DNA of 64,000 bases from CAWGXZ01 sp963826695 (GTDB lineage: Bacteria; Pseudomonadota; Gammaproteobacteria; Burkholderiales; Burkholderiaceae_C): the NCBI GenBank assembly GCA_963826695.1, contig CAWGXZ010000006.1:186001-250000 (forward strand). Direction: 5' to 3'. Positions 1 through 8,142 of this stretch are shown one piece after another (position 1 is the stretch's first letter; each line of letters starts with the position of its first letter). A model generated the notes under the pieces. That model made no database searches. It was not told the DNA's origin and worked only from the letters and a program-made list of their open reading frames with translations. The position numbers were made by a program, and so were the translations under genes.

Positions 1-438
1 CGTCGCCGGACTTGCCCTTGGCGTCGGCGTTGCAGGTCTTCATGCGGCTTTGCTGCGTTTCCGGGCCTGACGAGGTTCCCTGCGCCTGCTTGGTCTCCTT
101 GGCGTCCTTGGCCCGCCAGCGGTCGCCGACACCGCCTTGTCGCCGGCCTTGGCATCACCGGTCTTCGTTGAGAGGCACTCCTTCATCACGGCACGGCGCT
201 CGTCGCCCTTCATACCGGCGGCTTTCTCGTTGCATTCCTTCATCCTCGACTGCTGCGACGCCGGCTTGCTCGCCGCCCGCGGCGAGCTGGCGGCGGCGCT
301 CGTGGCACTCGTGGTGCTCATTGCACTCGTTGCGCGCGGGGCACTCGCGGCGCGCGCGCCGCTGGCCGCGTCGGCGGCGTGCGCCAGCGGCGACAGCACC
401 AAGGCAAGCAGGGCGGCGGTCGTCAGCATGTTCTTCAT
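1..438 (-). CDS. PsiF-repeat periplasmic protein, frameshifted, runs off the window
   Basis: The N-terminus is a clear signal peptide (MKNMLTTAALLALVLSPLAHA) behind a GGAG-type ribosome site. A low-complexity Ala/Ser/Thr stretch follows, then a PsiF repeat (QQSRMKECNEKAAGMKGDER, conserved Met-Lys-x-Cys). A second PsiF repeat (QQSRMKTCNADAKGKSGD) is encoded at positions 1-75 but in another frame, so a frameshift lies near 128-134. The two-repeat layout matches the E. coli PsiF family, whose gene is induced by phosphate starvation; its biochemical role is unknown. The C-terminus lies beyond position 1. The gene sits 104 bases downstream of the kinase gene, on the same strand. The shift may be a sequencing error because both repeats remain well conserved. 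Confidence 0.75.
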
Positions 439-542
439 CGGGAACTCCTCGTTTCGCGGCGTGATTGCCGGCGACGATTCGAGCATGGCGGCGCAAGGCC
501 GGCAATCCGGTGCTGCGGCAGGACTGTCGAATCGGCGCAACG

Positions 543-1964
543 TCAAAGGATGCGCCGCGGATGCGCCAGCCGCTCGTGGGCGGCGTGCAGCCGCCGCACC
601 AGCACGCGGATGAAGGCTTCGTCGAACAGGTGACGGCAGCCGGGGCTGGTCTGCGCCAGCGTCCCGGGCGTGAACGAGATCGTCGTCGCGGGCTCGCTGA
701 CGACCACGTCGGTGCTGTGGATGCGCAGCTCGGGGTTCGGCGCCAGGTAGGCCATCTCGCCGACCGAGGTGCCCGCGCCGAGGCGCACCACCACCTCGCC
801 GTTGCGGATCACCTCGACAGCGCCCTGGGCGATGATGTGGAAGGTGCTGCCGCCTTCCTCGTCCTTGCGGTAGAGCGAATGGCCGACCGCAAAGCGCTGC
901 CAGCGTGCGCGGTGCACCACCTCCCACAGTTCGACGTCGCCGAAGCTGGAAAAGAACTCGAGCGAGCGCAGCAGGGTGAAGCGCTCCGAGTCGAGGACAC
1001 CCTGTCGTTTGCCGCGCGGCACCTGCTGGTTCGACACCAGCGCGCTGAGCGCCTTGGCGAATCGCTCCCAGTCGGGGTAGCGCGCGTCCGGTGTTTTCGC
1101 CAGCGCCTGCTGAATGACGGCGTCGACTGCCGGCGAGAGGCCCGCGCGCTGCTCGGTCAGCGGCTGCGGCGTTCCATGGCAGACCTGATGCATCATCGTT
1201 GCATGCGCTTCGGCGTCGAAAGGCGGCCGGCCGGCGATCAGGTGGTAGAGCACTGCACCGAGCGAATACATGTCGGCACGGGCATCGAGCACGCCGCCGT
1301 CGAGTTGCTCGGGCGACATGTAGGCGAGCGATCCGACGCGAAAGATCTGCGTCGTGTCCGCGGTCATGTTGAAGGCGCTGCCGAAGTCGGTGATCTTCAC
1401 GTCGGTGACGATGCCGTCGCCGCTGACCACCGTCAGCAGGTTGGCCGGCTTGACGTCGCGGTGGATGATGCCCTGGCCGAAGACATAGCTCAGCGCCATG
1501 GCGCACTTGAAACCGATCTCGACGATCTGGTCGAGCGGCATCAACCGGTCCGAGCGGCAGTGCGAGCGCAGCGTCCCGCCCGGCACGTGCTCCATCACCA
1601 GATAGGGGGCGATGGGGTCCGCGACGGCGTCGTGGATCTGCACCACGTTGGGATGCTGCAGCCGCCCCACCAGCGCCGCCTCGGCATTGAAGAAGCGCTC
1701 GAGGTAGCGCCCGCTGTTGCCGCCAGCGGATGGCCGCAGCCGCTTCACCGCCACTTCGCGGCGGTGAAATTCGTCGCGGCAGAGATAGACGTCGCTGGTC
1801 GCGCCCTCGCCGATCAGGCGCAGCACGGCGTACTTGCCGATTCGGGCCGGGGCATTGCGCGTGGCTTCACCCGAATGGGTGTCGAATGGGGAGGGCACAG
1901 GCGGCATTGCGACGGTCGGGGCGCCGATCATTCCACAGCGCGGCCGCCCGCCGGCGTGACGCAT
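543..1964 (-). CDS. Ser/Thr protein kinase with C-terminal cyclic-nucleotide-binding domain
   Basis: This 473-residue protein has a Hanks-type kinase domain at about residues 44-310. It shows the glycine loop GEGATSDV, VAVK (Lys74), the catalytic loop HRDVKPAN (168-175), DFG (193-195) and MSPEQ. A cNMP-binding beta-roll follows at about 335-440 (GAVEVIRNGEVVVRLG, VGEMAYL). No membrane segment is visible, so it is probably a cytosolic kinase gated or localised by the effector domain. The phosphate-cassette Arg is not in its usual place, so ligand binding is uncertain. ATGs at residues 12 and 20 are alternative starts. It diverges from argS with 34 bases between start codons. Substrates are unknown; a second kinase is encoded at 31679-32713. 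Confidence 0.88.
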   Translation of the reverse strand: MRHAGGRPRCGMIGAPTVAMPPVPSPFDTHSGEATRNAPARIGKYAVLRLIGEGATSDVYLCRDEFHRREVAVKRLRPSAGGNSGRYLERFFNAEAALVGRLQHPNVVQIHDAVADPIAPYLVMEHVPGGTLRSHCRSDRLMPLDQIVEIGFKCAMALSYVFGQGIIHRDVKPANLLTVVSGDGIVTDVKITDFGSAFNMTADTTQIFRVGSLAYMSPEQLDGGVLDARADMYSLGAVLYHLIAGRPPFDAEAHATMMHQVCHGTPQPLTEQRAGLSPAVDAVIQQALAKTPDARYPDWERFAKALSALVSNQQVPRGKRQGVLDSERFTLLRSLEFFSSFGDVELWEVVHRARWQRFAVGHSLYRKDEEGGSTFHIIAQGAVEVIRNGEVVVRLGAGTSVGEMAYLAPNPELRIHSTDVVVSEPATTISFTPGTLAQTSPGCRHLFDEAFIRVLVRRLHAAHERLAHPRRIL

Positions 1965-1998
1965 TCACGCGGGCAGGGCCCAACCTTAGAATTCGTCG

Positions 1999-3717
1999 AT
2001 GATTCAAGCCCAACAGGAGCTGCTGAGCGCGCTCGCCTCGGCCATGGCCGAAGTCGGGGGAGCGACGTCGCATCCGGCGGTTTTCGAGTCGCCCAAACAG
2101 GCCGGGCACGGCGATCTGGCGTGCACCGCGGCGATGGCGCTGGCGCGGCCGCTGAAGCGTTCGCCGCGCGACATCGCGCAGGCGCTGATCGACGCGCTGT
2201 GGCGTGATGCGCGGGTGCAGCGCTGGGTCGAGCAAATGGAAATTGCCGGGCCGGGCTTCATCAACCTGCGTTTGAAGGCCGCCACGCGGCAGGCGGTGGT
2301 GACCGAAATCCGCGCTGCCGGCGATTCTTTCGGCCTGCGCAGCCAGGGCGAGCGTGGCGAGCGCGTGATCGTCGAATTCGTCTCGGCCAATCCGACCGGG
2401 CCGCTGCATGTCGGCCATGGCCGCCAGGCGGCCCTCGGCGATGCGCTCTGCAATCTCTACGCAACCCAGGGCGTCGAGGTCGCGCGCGAGTTCTATTACA
2501 ACGATGCCGGCGTGCAGATCGCCACGCTGGCCCACTCGGTGCAGGCACGGCTGCGCGGTGCCGCACCAGGCGATGCCGAGTGGCCGGCTGCGGCCTACAA
2601 CGGCGATTACGTCGCCGACATCGCGCGCGACTTTCGCGCCGGCGCCAGCGTGCGTGCCGACGACCGGGCCTTCAGCGCCTCGGGCGATCCCGACGACCTC
2701 GACAACATCCGGGAGTTTGCCGTCGCCTACCTGCGCCACGAGCAGGACCTCGATCTGCAGGCCTTCGGCGTGCGCTTCGACCGCTATTTCCTCGAATCGG
2801 GCCTCTACCTCAGCGGCGCGGTCGACGAGGTGGTCGAGCGGATGCGTGCCGCCGGCAAGACCTACGAACAGGACGGGGCTCTCTGGCTGCGCAGCACCGA
2901 CTACGGCGACGACAAGGACCGCGTCATGCGCAAGTCCGACGGCAGCTACACCTATTTCGTGCCCGACGTCGCCTACCACGTCGACAAGTTCCGCCGCGGC
3001 TATGAACGCGCGGTCAACGTGCAGGGCAGCGACCATCACGGCACGGTCGCCCGGGTGCGCGCCGGGCTGCAGGCGGTGGGTGTCGGCATTCCGCCGGGCT
3101 ACCCCGACTACGTGCTGCACAAGATGGTCACGGTGATGCGCGGTGGCCAGGAGGTGAAGATCTCCAAGCGCGCCGGCAGCTATGTCACCCTGCGCGACCT
3201 GATCGACTGGAGCGGCCGCGATGCGGTGCGCTTCTTCCTGGTCAGCCGCAAGGCCGACACCGAGTTCGTCTTCGACGTCGACCTGGCACTGAAACAGAAC
3301 GACGAGAACCCGGTCTTCTACGTGCAGTACGCGCATGCGCGCATCTGCTCGGTGCTGGCGCAGTTCGTCGAGCGCGGTGGCCGGTTGGAAGCGATCGACG
3401 GCGCCGACCTGTCGCGCCTGTCGTCGCCGCTCGAAAGTGCGCTGATGCTCAAGCTGGCGTCGTATCCGGCGATGCTTGCCGATGCGGCTTCGAGCCTGGC
3501 GCCGCACGATGTCGCCTTCTATCTGCGCGACCTGGCCGGCAGCTTCCACAGCTATTACGGCGCCGAGCGCTTCCTGCTCGACGACGCCGGGCTCAGCCTG
3601 GCGCGGCTGGCGCTGCTTGCGGCAACGCGTCAGGTGCTGCGCAATGCGCTCGGCCTTCTCGGCGTGTCGGCGCCCGAGAAGATGCAACGTGATGTTCCGG
3701 AGGCGGTGGCGGCATGA
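1999..3717 (+). CDS. argS: Arginyl-tRNA synthetase
   Basis: This is the cytoplasmic class I enzyme that charges tRNA-Arg using ATP. At 572 residues it is the usual bacterial length. The N-terminal tRNA D-loop-recognition domain is followed by NPTGPLHVGH, whose HVGH (137-140) is the HIGH signature. The KMSKS equivalent is KISKRAGSY near residue 387, and an alpha-helical anticodon-binding domain ends the protein. ATG at 1999 fits the family N-terminus. The stop overlaps the next start (ATGA at 3714), so translation of the SPOR gene is probably coupled. No lesion is seen. Confidence 0.97.
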   Translation: MIQAQQELLSALASAMAEVGGATSHPAVFESPKQAGHGDLACTAAMALARPLKRSPRDIAQALIDALWRDARVQRWVEQMEIAGPGFINLRLKAATRQAVVTEIRAAGDSFGLRSQGERGERVIVEFVSANPTGPLHVGHGRQAALGDALCNLYATQGVEVAREFYYNDAGVQIATLAHSVQARLRGAAPGDAEWPAAAYNGDYVADIARDFRAGASVRADDRAFSASGDPDDLDNIREFAVAYLRHEQDLDLQAFGVRFDRYFLESGLYLSGAVDEVVERMRAAGKTYEQDGALWLRSTDYGDDKDRVMRKSDGSYTYFVPDVAYHVDKFRRGYERAVNVQGSDHHGTVARVRAGLQAVGVGIPPGYPDYVLHKMVTVMRGGQEVKISKRAGSYVTLRDLIDWSGRDAVRFFLVSRKADTEFVFDVDLALKQNDENPVFYVQYAHARICSVLAQFVERGGRLEAIDGADLSRLSSPLESALMLKLASYPAMLADAASSLAPHDVAFYLRDLAGSFHSYYGAERFLLDDAGLSLARLALLAATRQVLRNALGLLGVSAPEKMQRDVPEAVAA

Positions 3718-4397
3718 AATCGCAACGAGGCGGCTTCCTCGTCGGCCTGATCATCGGCCTGCTGAGCGGTCTGGCGCTGGCGCTGGCGGTGGCGCTCTAC
3801 ATCACCAAGGTGCCGGTTCCCTTCGTCAACAAGGTGCCGCAACGCACCGGCGAGCGCGATGCGCATGAAGTCGAGAAGAACCGCAACTGGAACCCGAACA
3901 GCCCGCTGCAGAGCAAGGCACCGCTGAAACCGCCGGCAACCGCCGGCATCGACGCCGCGCCGGGTCCGAAGCCGGAGGCGACGGACCCGGCCAGCGAGCC
4001 GGCGCCAGTCGCCCGATCGCCTGTCCGCACCCCGGCCGAACGCCGCAGCGGGCAGCCGGCGGAAGAGGCCGGTGAAGCACGCGCACCGAGTGTGCCGGCC
4101 CGGGATCCGGCGGCGATCCTCGAGGATCGCCGGGCTGTCGAGGTGCGGCCGCGCGACGATCCGTTCAACTACTTCGTCCAGGCCGGCGCTTATTCGCGGA
4201 CCGACGAGGCCGAGCAACAGCGGGCGCGTCTGGCGATGCTCGGTCTGGAAGCACGCGTCACCGAACGCGAGCAGGCCGGCAGGACGGTCTACCGCGTCCG
4301 GGTCGGCCCGTTCAGCCAGAAGGACCAGGCCGACCGCGCCAAGGAGCGTCTCGACAGCGCCGCCATCGAGACGACGCTGGTGCGCGTGCAGAAGTAA
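3714..4397 (+). CDS. SPOR-domain inner-membrane protein, FtsN-like
   Basis: The 227-residue product has a short cytoplasmic N-terminus and one transmembrane helix (about residues 8-30). A Pro/Ala/Glu-rich periplasmic linker (about 45-145) leads to a C-terminal SPOR domain (about 150-226) starting FNYFVQAGAYSRTDEAE. SPOR domains bind denuded septal peptidoglycan, so a role in cell division or wall turnover is expected. FtsN itself is often found directly after argS in betaproteobacteria, which favours an FtsN role. Sequence outside the SPOR domain is too variable to prove it. Its ATG overlaps the argS stop by four bases. Confidence 0.85.
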   Translation: MKSQRGGFLVGLIIGLLSGLALALAVALYITKVPVPFVNKVPQRTGERDAHEVEKNRNWNPNSPLQSKAPLKPPATAGIDAAPGPKPEATDPASEPAPVARSPVRTPAERRSGQPAEEAGEARAPSVPARDPAAILEDRRAVEVRPRDDPFNYFVQAGAYSRTDEAEQQRARLAMLGLEARVTEREQAGRTVYRVRVGPFSQKDQADRAKERLDSAAIETTLVRVQK

Positions 4398-4483
4398 GCA
4401 GCGCCACCCAATCCGGGCGGCAGGCTGAACTTTCGCCGCGGCGCCCGGTCGACCGGTTTTCAGGCTCCCCGAGGAGAACAACA

Positions 4484-5128
4484 GTGAAAAGACGTGACGT
4501 TTGCAGCGGTGGGCTTGCCGGCATGCTGGGCCTTGGAGCATTTCCATCGGCCCATGCGCAGGGTGGTGCCGCCGTCGAGGGCAAGGACTTCGTTCGCCTG
4601 GCACAACCGCAGCCGGTGCCGCCGGGCAAGATCGAGGTCATCGAGTTCTTCTGGTACGGCTGCCCGCACTGCAATGCGTTCGAGCCAGCGCTCGACGCCT
4701 GGTCCAAGAAGCTGCCCGGCGATGTCGTTTTCCGGCGCGTGCCGGTCGCCTTCCGCGAAGAGCCCTTCGTCGCCCACCAGAAGATCTACTACACGCTCGA
4801 GGCGCTCGGTCAGATCGACGCGCTGCATCGCAAGGTCTTCGCTGCGATTCACAACGAACGTCAGCGGCTCGACAAGCCGGCCGACATTGCCGCCTTCGTG
4901 GCCAAGAACGGCGGCGATGCGGCGAAGTTCACCGAGGTCTTCAACTCGTTCGGTATCCAGACCAAGACGCAGCAGGCGCGCAAGCTGGCCGATACCTACA
5001 AGATCGACGGCGTGCCATCGATCGGCATCCACGGCCGCTACTTCACCTCGCCGACGCTCGCCGGCTCGGCCGACCGGGCGCTGGCCGTCGCCGACCAGCT
5101 GATCCAGCGCATCCGCACCGGCGCGTGA
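4484..5128 (+). CDS. dsbA: Thiol:disulfide interchange protein DsbA
   Basis: This is a periplasmic thioredoxin-fold oxidase that introduces disulfide bonds into secreted proteins. The start is GTG at 4484, preceded by GAGGAG at 4471-4476. The N-terminus MKRRDVCSGGLAG with a twin Arg and a following hydrophobic run ending AHA resembles a Tat-type signal, unusual for DsbA, which normally uses Sec. The active site is CPHC at residues 60-63 within FFWYGCPHCNAFEP. The cis-Pro loop is VPSIGI near residue 177. The length of 214 residues fits the DsbA subfamily of Neisseria and Burkholderia. It follows the SPOR gene by 86 bases. A tandem 14-bp repeat lies at its stop codon. Confidence 0.93.
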   Translation: MKRRDVCSGGLAGMLGLGAFPSAHAQGGAAVEGKDFVRLAQPQPVPPGKIEVIEFFWYGCPHCNAFEPALDAWSKKLPGDVVFRRVPVAFREEPFVAHQKIYYTLEALGQIDALHRKVFAAIHNERQRLDKPADIAAFVAKNGGDAAKFTEVFNSFGIQTKTQQARKLADTYKIDGVPSIGIHGRYFTSPTLAGSADRALAVADQLIQRIRTGA

Positions 5129-5159
5129 GCGAGGGCGCCTGAGCGAGGGCGCCTGAGCG
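5126..5159. repeat. Tandem 14-bp direct repeat at the dsbA stop codon
   Basis: The unit TGAGCGAGGGCGCC occurs perfectly at 5126-5139 and 5140-5153, followed by a partial third copy. The first unit contains the TGA stop of dsbA, so every copy restates an in-register stop. It lies between dsbA and lptA. It may be simple slippage; no function is evident. Confidence 0.8.
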
Positions 5160-5214
5160 CGCCTTGACGAACAGGCTGGAACTGCAGCTAGAATGCCTGC
5201 AAGTTCCATGCCCC

Positions 5215-5817
5215 ATGCCTGACACCTTTCTTGCCTCCTGCTCGAAGCTCGTTGCCGCGGCCTTGCTGGCGGCATCCACGCTGCCTGCACGGGCCGAGCG
5301 CGCCGACCGCGACAAGCCGTTGACCGTTGCCGCCGACCGTCAGGGCACGATCGACATGCAGAAGCAGACGGTGGTATTCACCGGCAACGTGGTGCTGACC
5401 AAGGGCACGCTGGTGATCAAGGCCGAGCGCGTCGAAGTCCGCGAAGGCCGTGACGGCTACCGCATCGCCACGGCGATCGGCTCGACAGCCAAGCCGGCGA
5501 CACTGCGCCAGAAGCGCGACAGCGTCGACGAGTTCATCGACGGCCGCGCCGAACGCCTCGAATACGAGGAGCGCGGCGACCAGGTCCGCTTCGTCAACGA
5601 CGCGGTGGTGCGGCGGCTGCGCGGCACCACGGTGGCCGACGAAATCACTGGCAACCTGATCTCCTACAGCGCGGCGACCGAGATCTTCAACGTCAGCGCC
5701 GGCGAGTCGAAGGGCGCAGGCGGCGGCCGTGTCCAGGCGGTGCTGGCGCCGCGTGCCGGCACCGAGGCGGCACAGAATGCGGCGACCGGCTCGACGTCCG
5801 GCGCCGGCACGCGGTGA
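5215..5817 (+). CDS. lptA: LPS transport periplasmic protein LptA
   Basis: LptA forms the periplasmic bridge that carries LPS from the LptBFGC inner-membrane complex to LptDE. ATG at 5215 is preferred over the upstream start at 5164 because a signal peptide (FLASCSKLVAAALLAASTLPARA) follows it directly. The mature part is an OstA/LptA beta-jellyroll with KPLTVAADRQGTIDMQ and VVFTGNVVLTKGTLVIKAE. The C-terminus is a low-complexity Ala/Gly/Ser tail. The stop overlaps the lptB start, so the pair is probably co-translated. The usual upstream neighbours lptC and kdsC are absent; dsbA is there instead. Confidence 0.92.
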   Translation: MPDTFLASCSKLVAAALLAASTLPARAERADRDKPLTVAADRQGTIDMQKQTVVFTGNVVLTKGTLVIKAERVEVREGRDGYRIATAIGSTAKPATLRQKRDSVDEFIDGRAERLEYEERGDQVRFVNDAVVRRLRGTTVADEITGNLISYSAATEIFNVSAGESKGAGGGRVQAVLAPRAGTEAAQNAATGSTSGAGTR

Positions 5818-6611
5818 ATGCGCTCGGCGCGCGCGGTGATACCCCGGCCCGCGGCACGCGCACCCGGCAGCCCGGGCAACTGACCGCCCGCGGGCTGCAG
5901 AAGAGCTACGGCTCACGCCAGGTCGTCAAGGATGTGCACCTCGCCGTCGGCAGCGGCGAAATCGTCGGCCTGCTCGGGCCGAACGGCGCCGGCAAGACGA
6001 CCAGCTTCTACATGATCGTCGGCCTGGTGCGTGTCGACGCCGGCGAGATCTCGCTGGGCGGCGAGCGCATCGAACGCCTGCCGATCCATCGCCGTTCGCG
6101 CATGGGGCTGTCGTATCTGCCGCAGGAAGCATCGATCTTCCGCAAGCTCAACGTCGAGGAGAACGTCCGTGCGGTGCTCGAGCTGCAGGTCGGCGAGGAC
6201 GGCAAGCCGTTGCCGCGTCCGGTGCTCGATCGGCTGCTCGACGGCCTGCTGCACGATCTCGGCGTCGAAAAACTGCGCGCCAGCCCCGCGCCTTCGCTTT
6301 CCGGCGGCGAGCGCAGGCGGGTCGAGATTGCCCGCGCGCTGGCCACCCAACCCGATTTCATCCTGCTCGACGAGCCCTTTGCCGGCGTCGACCCGATTGC
6401 GGTGATCGAGATCCAGCGCACCATCGGCTTCCTGAAAAGCCGTGGCATCGGCGTGCTGATCACCGACCACAACGTGCGCGAGACGCTCGGCATCTGCGAC
6501 CGCGCCTACATCATCAGCGAGGGCCGGGTGCTGGCCGAAGGCACCCCGGGCGAGATCGTCGACGACGCCAATGTCCGCAAGGTCTATCTCGGCGAACACT
6601 TTCGCATGTAG
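5814..6611 (+). CDS. lptB: LPS export ABC transporter ATP-binding protein LptB
   Basis: LptB is the cytoplasmic ATPase that powers LPS extraction from the inner membrane with LptFG and LptC. The Walker A motif is GPNGAGKT (55-62), the ABC signature LSGGERRR, Walker B FILLDEP and the H-loop LITDHN. The GTG start at 5814 overlaps the lptA stop. It gives a roughly 22-residue N-terminal extension before the conserved LTARGLQKSYG, so a later start cannot be excluded. The total of 265 residues is slightly longer than the usual 240. rpoN follows after 8 bases, the conserved lptAB-rpoN order of proteobacteria. Confidence 0.96.
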   Translation: MNALGARGDTPARGTRTRQPGQLTARGLQKSYGSRQVVKDVHLAVGSGEIVGLLGPNGAGKTTSFYMIVGLVRVDAGEISLGGERIERLPIHRRSRMGLSYLPQEASIFRKLNVEENVRAVLELQVGEDGKPLPRPVLDRLLDGLLHDLGVEKLRASPAPSLSGGERRRVEIARALATQPDFILLDEPFAGVDPIAVIEIQRTIGFLKSRGIGVLITDHNVRETLGICDRAYIISEGRVLAEGTPGEIVDDANVRKVYLGEHFRM

Positions 6612-6619
6612 GCGGCCGG

Positions 6620-8140
6620 ATGAAGCCGTCGTTGCAGGTCCGCCTGTCGCAGCATCTGGCGTTGACGCCGCAGCTGCAGCAATCGATTCGTCTGCTGCAG
6701 CTGTCGACGATCGAGCTGCAGCAGGAAGTCGAGCAGATGCTCGAGCAGAACCCGTTCCTCGAAACCGAGGACGATGCGCCGAGCGCCTACGAGCCGCTCA
6801 CCGAACGGCTGAGCCCGGCCGAGCAGGCGGGCGAGCGCGAGAGCGAGCGCGCCGTCGATTCGGCCCACGACGCCGCCGAGGACGCGCCGCCGCTCGACAG
6901 TGCCAGCGAGCGTGACGACTGGGAGAACGGCACCGAGCGCGACGATTTCGACAGCATCGGCGAAATGCCGACCGGCTCGGGCAGCAGCGGCGCCGACAGC
7001 GACGATTTCGACGGCCAGGACCGCGACACGCCGGTGCCCCGGCTGCAGGACCATCTGCGCGAACAGCTGCTCGGCCTGCGCCTGTCGCCCGAGGACGCCG
7101 CCGCGGTCGAGGTGTTGATCGAGTCGCTGAACGACGACGGCTACCTGGCCGATCCGCTCGAGGAGATCGCCGCCCAGCTCGCCGGCGACGACGAAGCGGC
7201 TGCGGAAGCGCTGCACGAACGGCTGCGCTGCGCACTCAAATGGCTGCAGAGCATGGAGCCGACGGGCGTCGGCGCTTCGAACCTGGGCGAATGCCTGGCG
7301 CTGCAGTTGCGCCTGCAGCCGCGCAGCGAGGCGCAGTCGCTGGCGATCCTGGTCTGCAATCGACACCTCGAACTGCTGGCGCGGCGCGACATGCGCAAGC
7401 TGGTCGCGGCCACGGGCGCCGAGGAGGCGCTGCTGCGCGAGGCCCAGGCGCTGATCTGTGCGCTGGAGCCCAAGCCGGCGCGGCCGTTCAGCCGGGCCGA
7501 GGCCAACATCATCATTCCCGACGTCATCGTGCAGAAGGCGGGACGAGGCTGGAAGGTGGTTTTGAACCCCGACGTGATGCCGAAGCTGCGCATCAACGAT
7601 CTGTATGCACAGGCGATCCGCCAGCAGCGCGGCGCCAAGTCGCTCAACGGCAGCGCCGCCGGGCTGAGCGCGCGGCTGCAGGAAGCGCGCTGGTTCATGA
7701 AGAACATCCTGCAGCGCTTCGACACCATCCAGCGTGTCTCGCAGGCCATCGTCGAGCGGCAGAAGAGCTTCTTCAGCCACGGCGCGATCGCCATGAAGCC
7801 CCTGGTGCTGCGCGAGATCGCCGACGAGCTGGGCTTGCACGAGTCGACGATTTCGCGGGTCACCACCGCCAAGTACATGGCCACACCGTTCGGCACCTTC
7901 GAACTGAAGTACTTCTTCGGCTCGTCGCTGAACACCGACGCCGGCGGCAATGCCTCGAGCACCGCGGTGCGGGCGTTGCTCAAACAGCTGATTGCCGCCG
8001 AGGACGTGGCCCGGCCGCTGAGCGACAACCAGCTGTCGACGATGCTCGAGGAGCAGGGCATCCAGGTGGCGCGCCGCACCGTCGCCAAGTACCGCGAAGC
8101 GTTGAAGATTCCACCGGCCAACCTGCGAAAGGCGATGTAG
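6620..8140 (+). CDS. rpoN: RNA polymerase sigma-54 factor
   Basis: This alternative sigma factor recognises GG/GC promoters at -24/-12 and needs AAA+ activators. Region I is Gln/Leu-rich (about residues 1-50: LALTPQLQQSIRLLQLS), region II is very acidic (about 55-135), and a core-binding domain follows. The C-terminal DNA-binding region has a helix-turn-helix (ELGLHESTISRV) and the diagnostic RpoN box ARRTVAKYRE (484-493). The length of 506 residues is typical. It closes an lptA-lptB-rpoN operon. The usual hpf and ptsN do not follow; rlmL starts two bases after the stop. A good sigma-54 promoter precedes the pilin gene at 29924. Confidence 0.97.
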   Translation: MKPSLQVRLSQHLALTPQLQQSIRLLQLSTIELQQEVEQMLEQNPFLETEDDAPSAYEPLTERLSPAEQAGERESERAVDSAHDAAEDAPPLDSASERDDWENGTERDDFDSIGEMPTGSGSSGADSDDFDGQDRDTPVPRLQDHLREQLLGLRLSPEDAAAVEVLIESLNDDGYLADPLEEIAAQLAGDDEAAAEALHERLRCALKWLQSMEPTGVGASNLGECLALQLRLQPRSEAQSLAILVCNRHLELLARRDMRKLVAATGAEEALLREAQALICALEPKPARPFSRAEANIIIPDVIVQKAGRGWKVVLNPDVMPKLRINDLYAQAIRQQRGAKSLNGSAAGLSARLQEARWFMKNILQRFDTIQRVSQAIVERQKSFFSHGAIAMKPLVLREIADELGLHESTISRVTTAKYMATPFGTFELKYFFGSSLNTDAGGNASSTAVRALLKQLIAAEDVARPLSDNQLSTMLEEQGIQVARRTVAKYREALKIPPANLRKAM

Positions 8141-8142
8141 GC

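Noticed and set aside
1867..3687. Long open frame opposite argS
   Set aside because: It is an antisense shadow of argS caused by high GC content; it lacks family motifs and its His/Ala/Arg-rich composition is typical of such frames.
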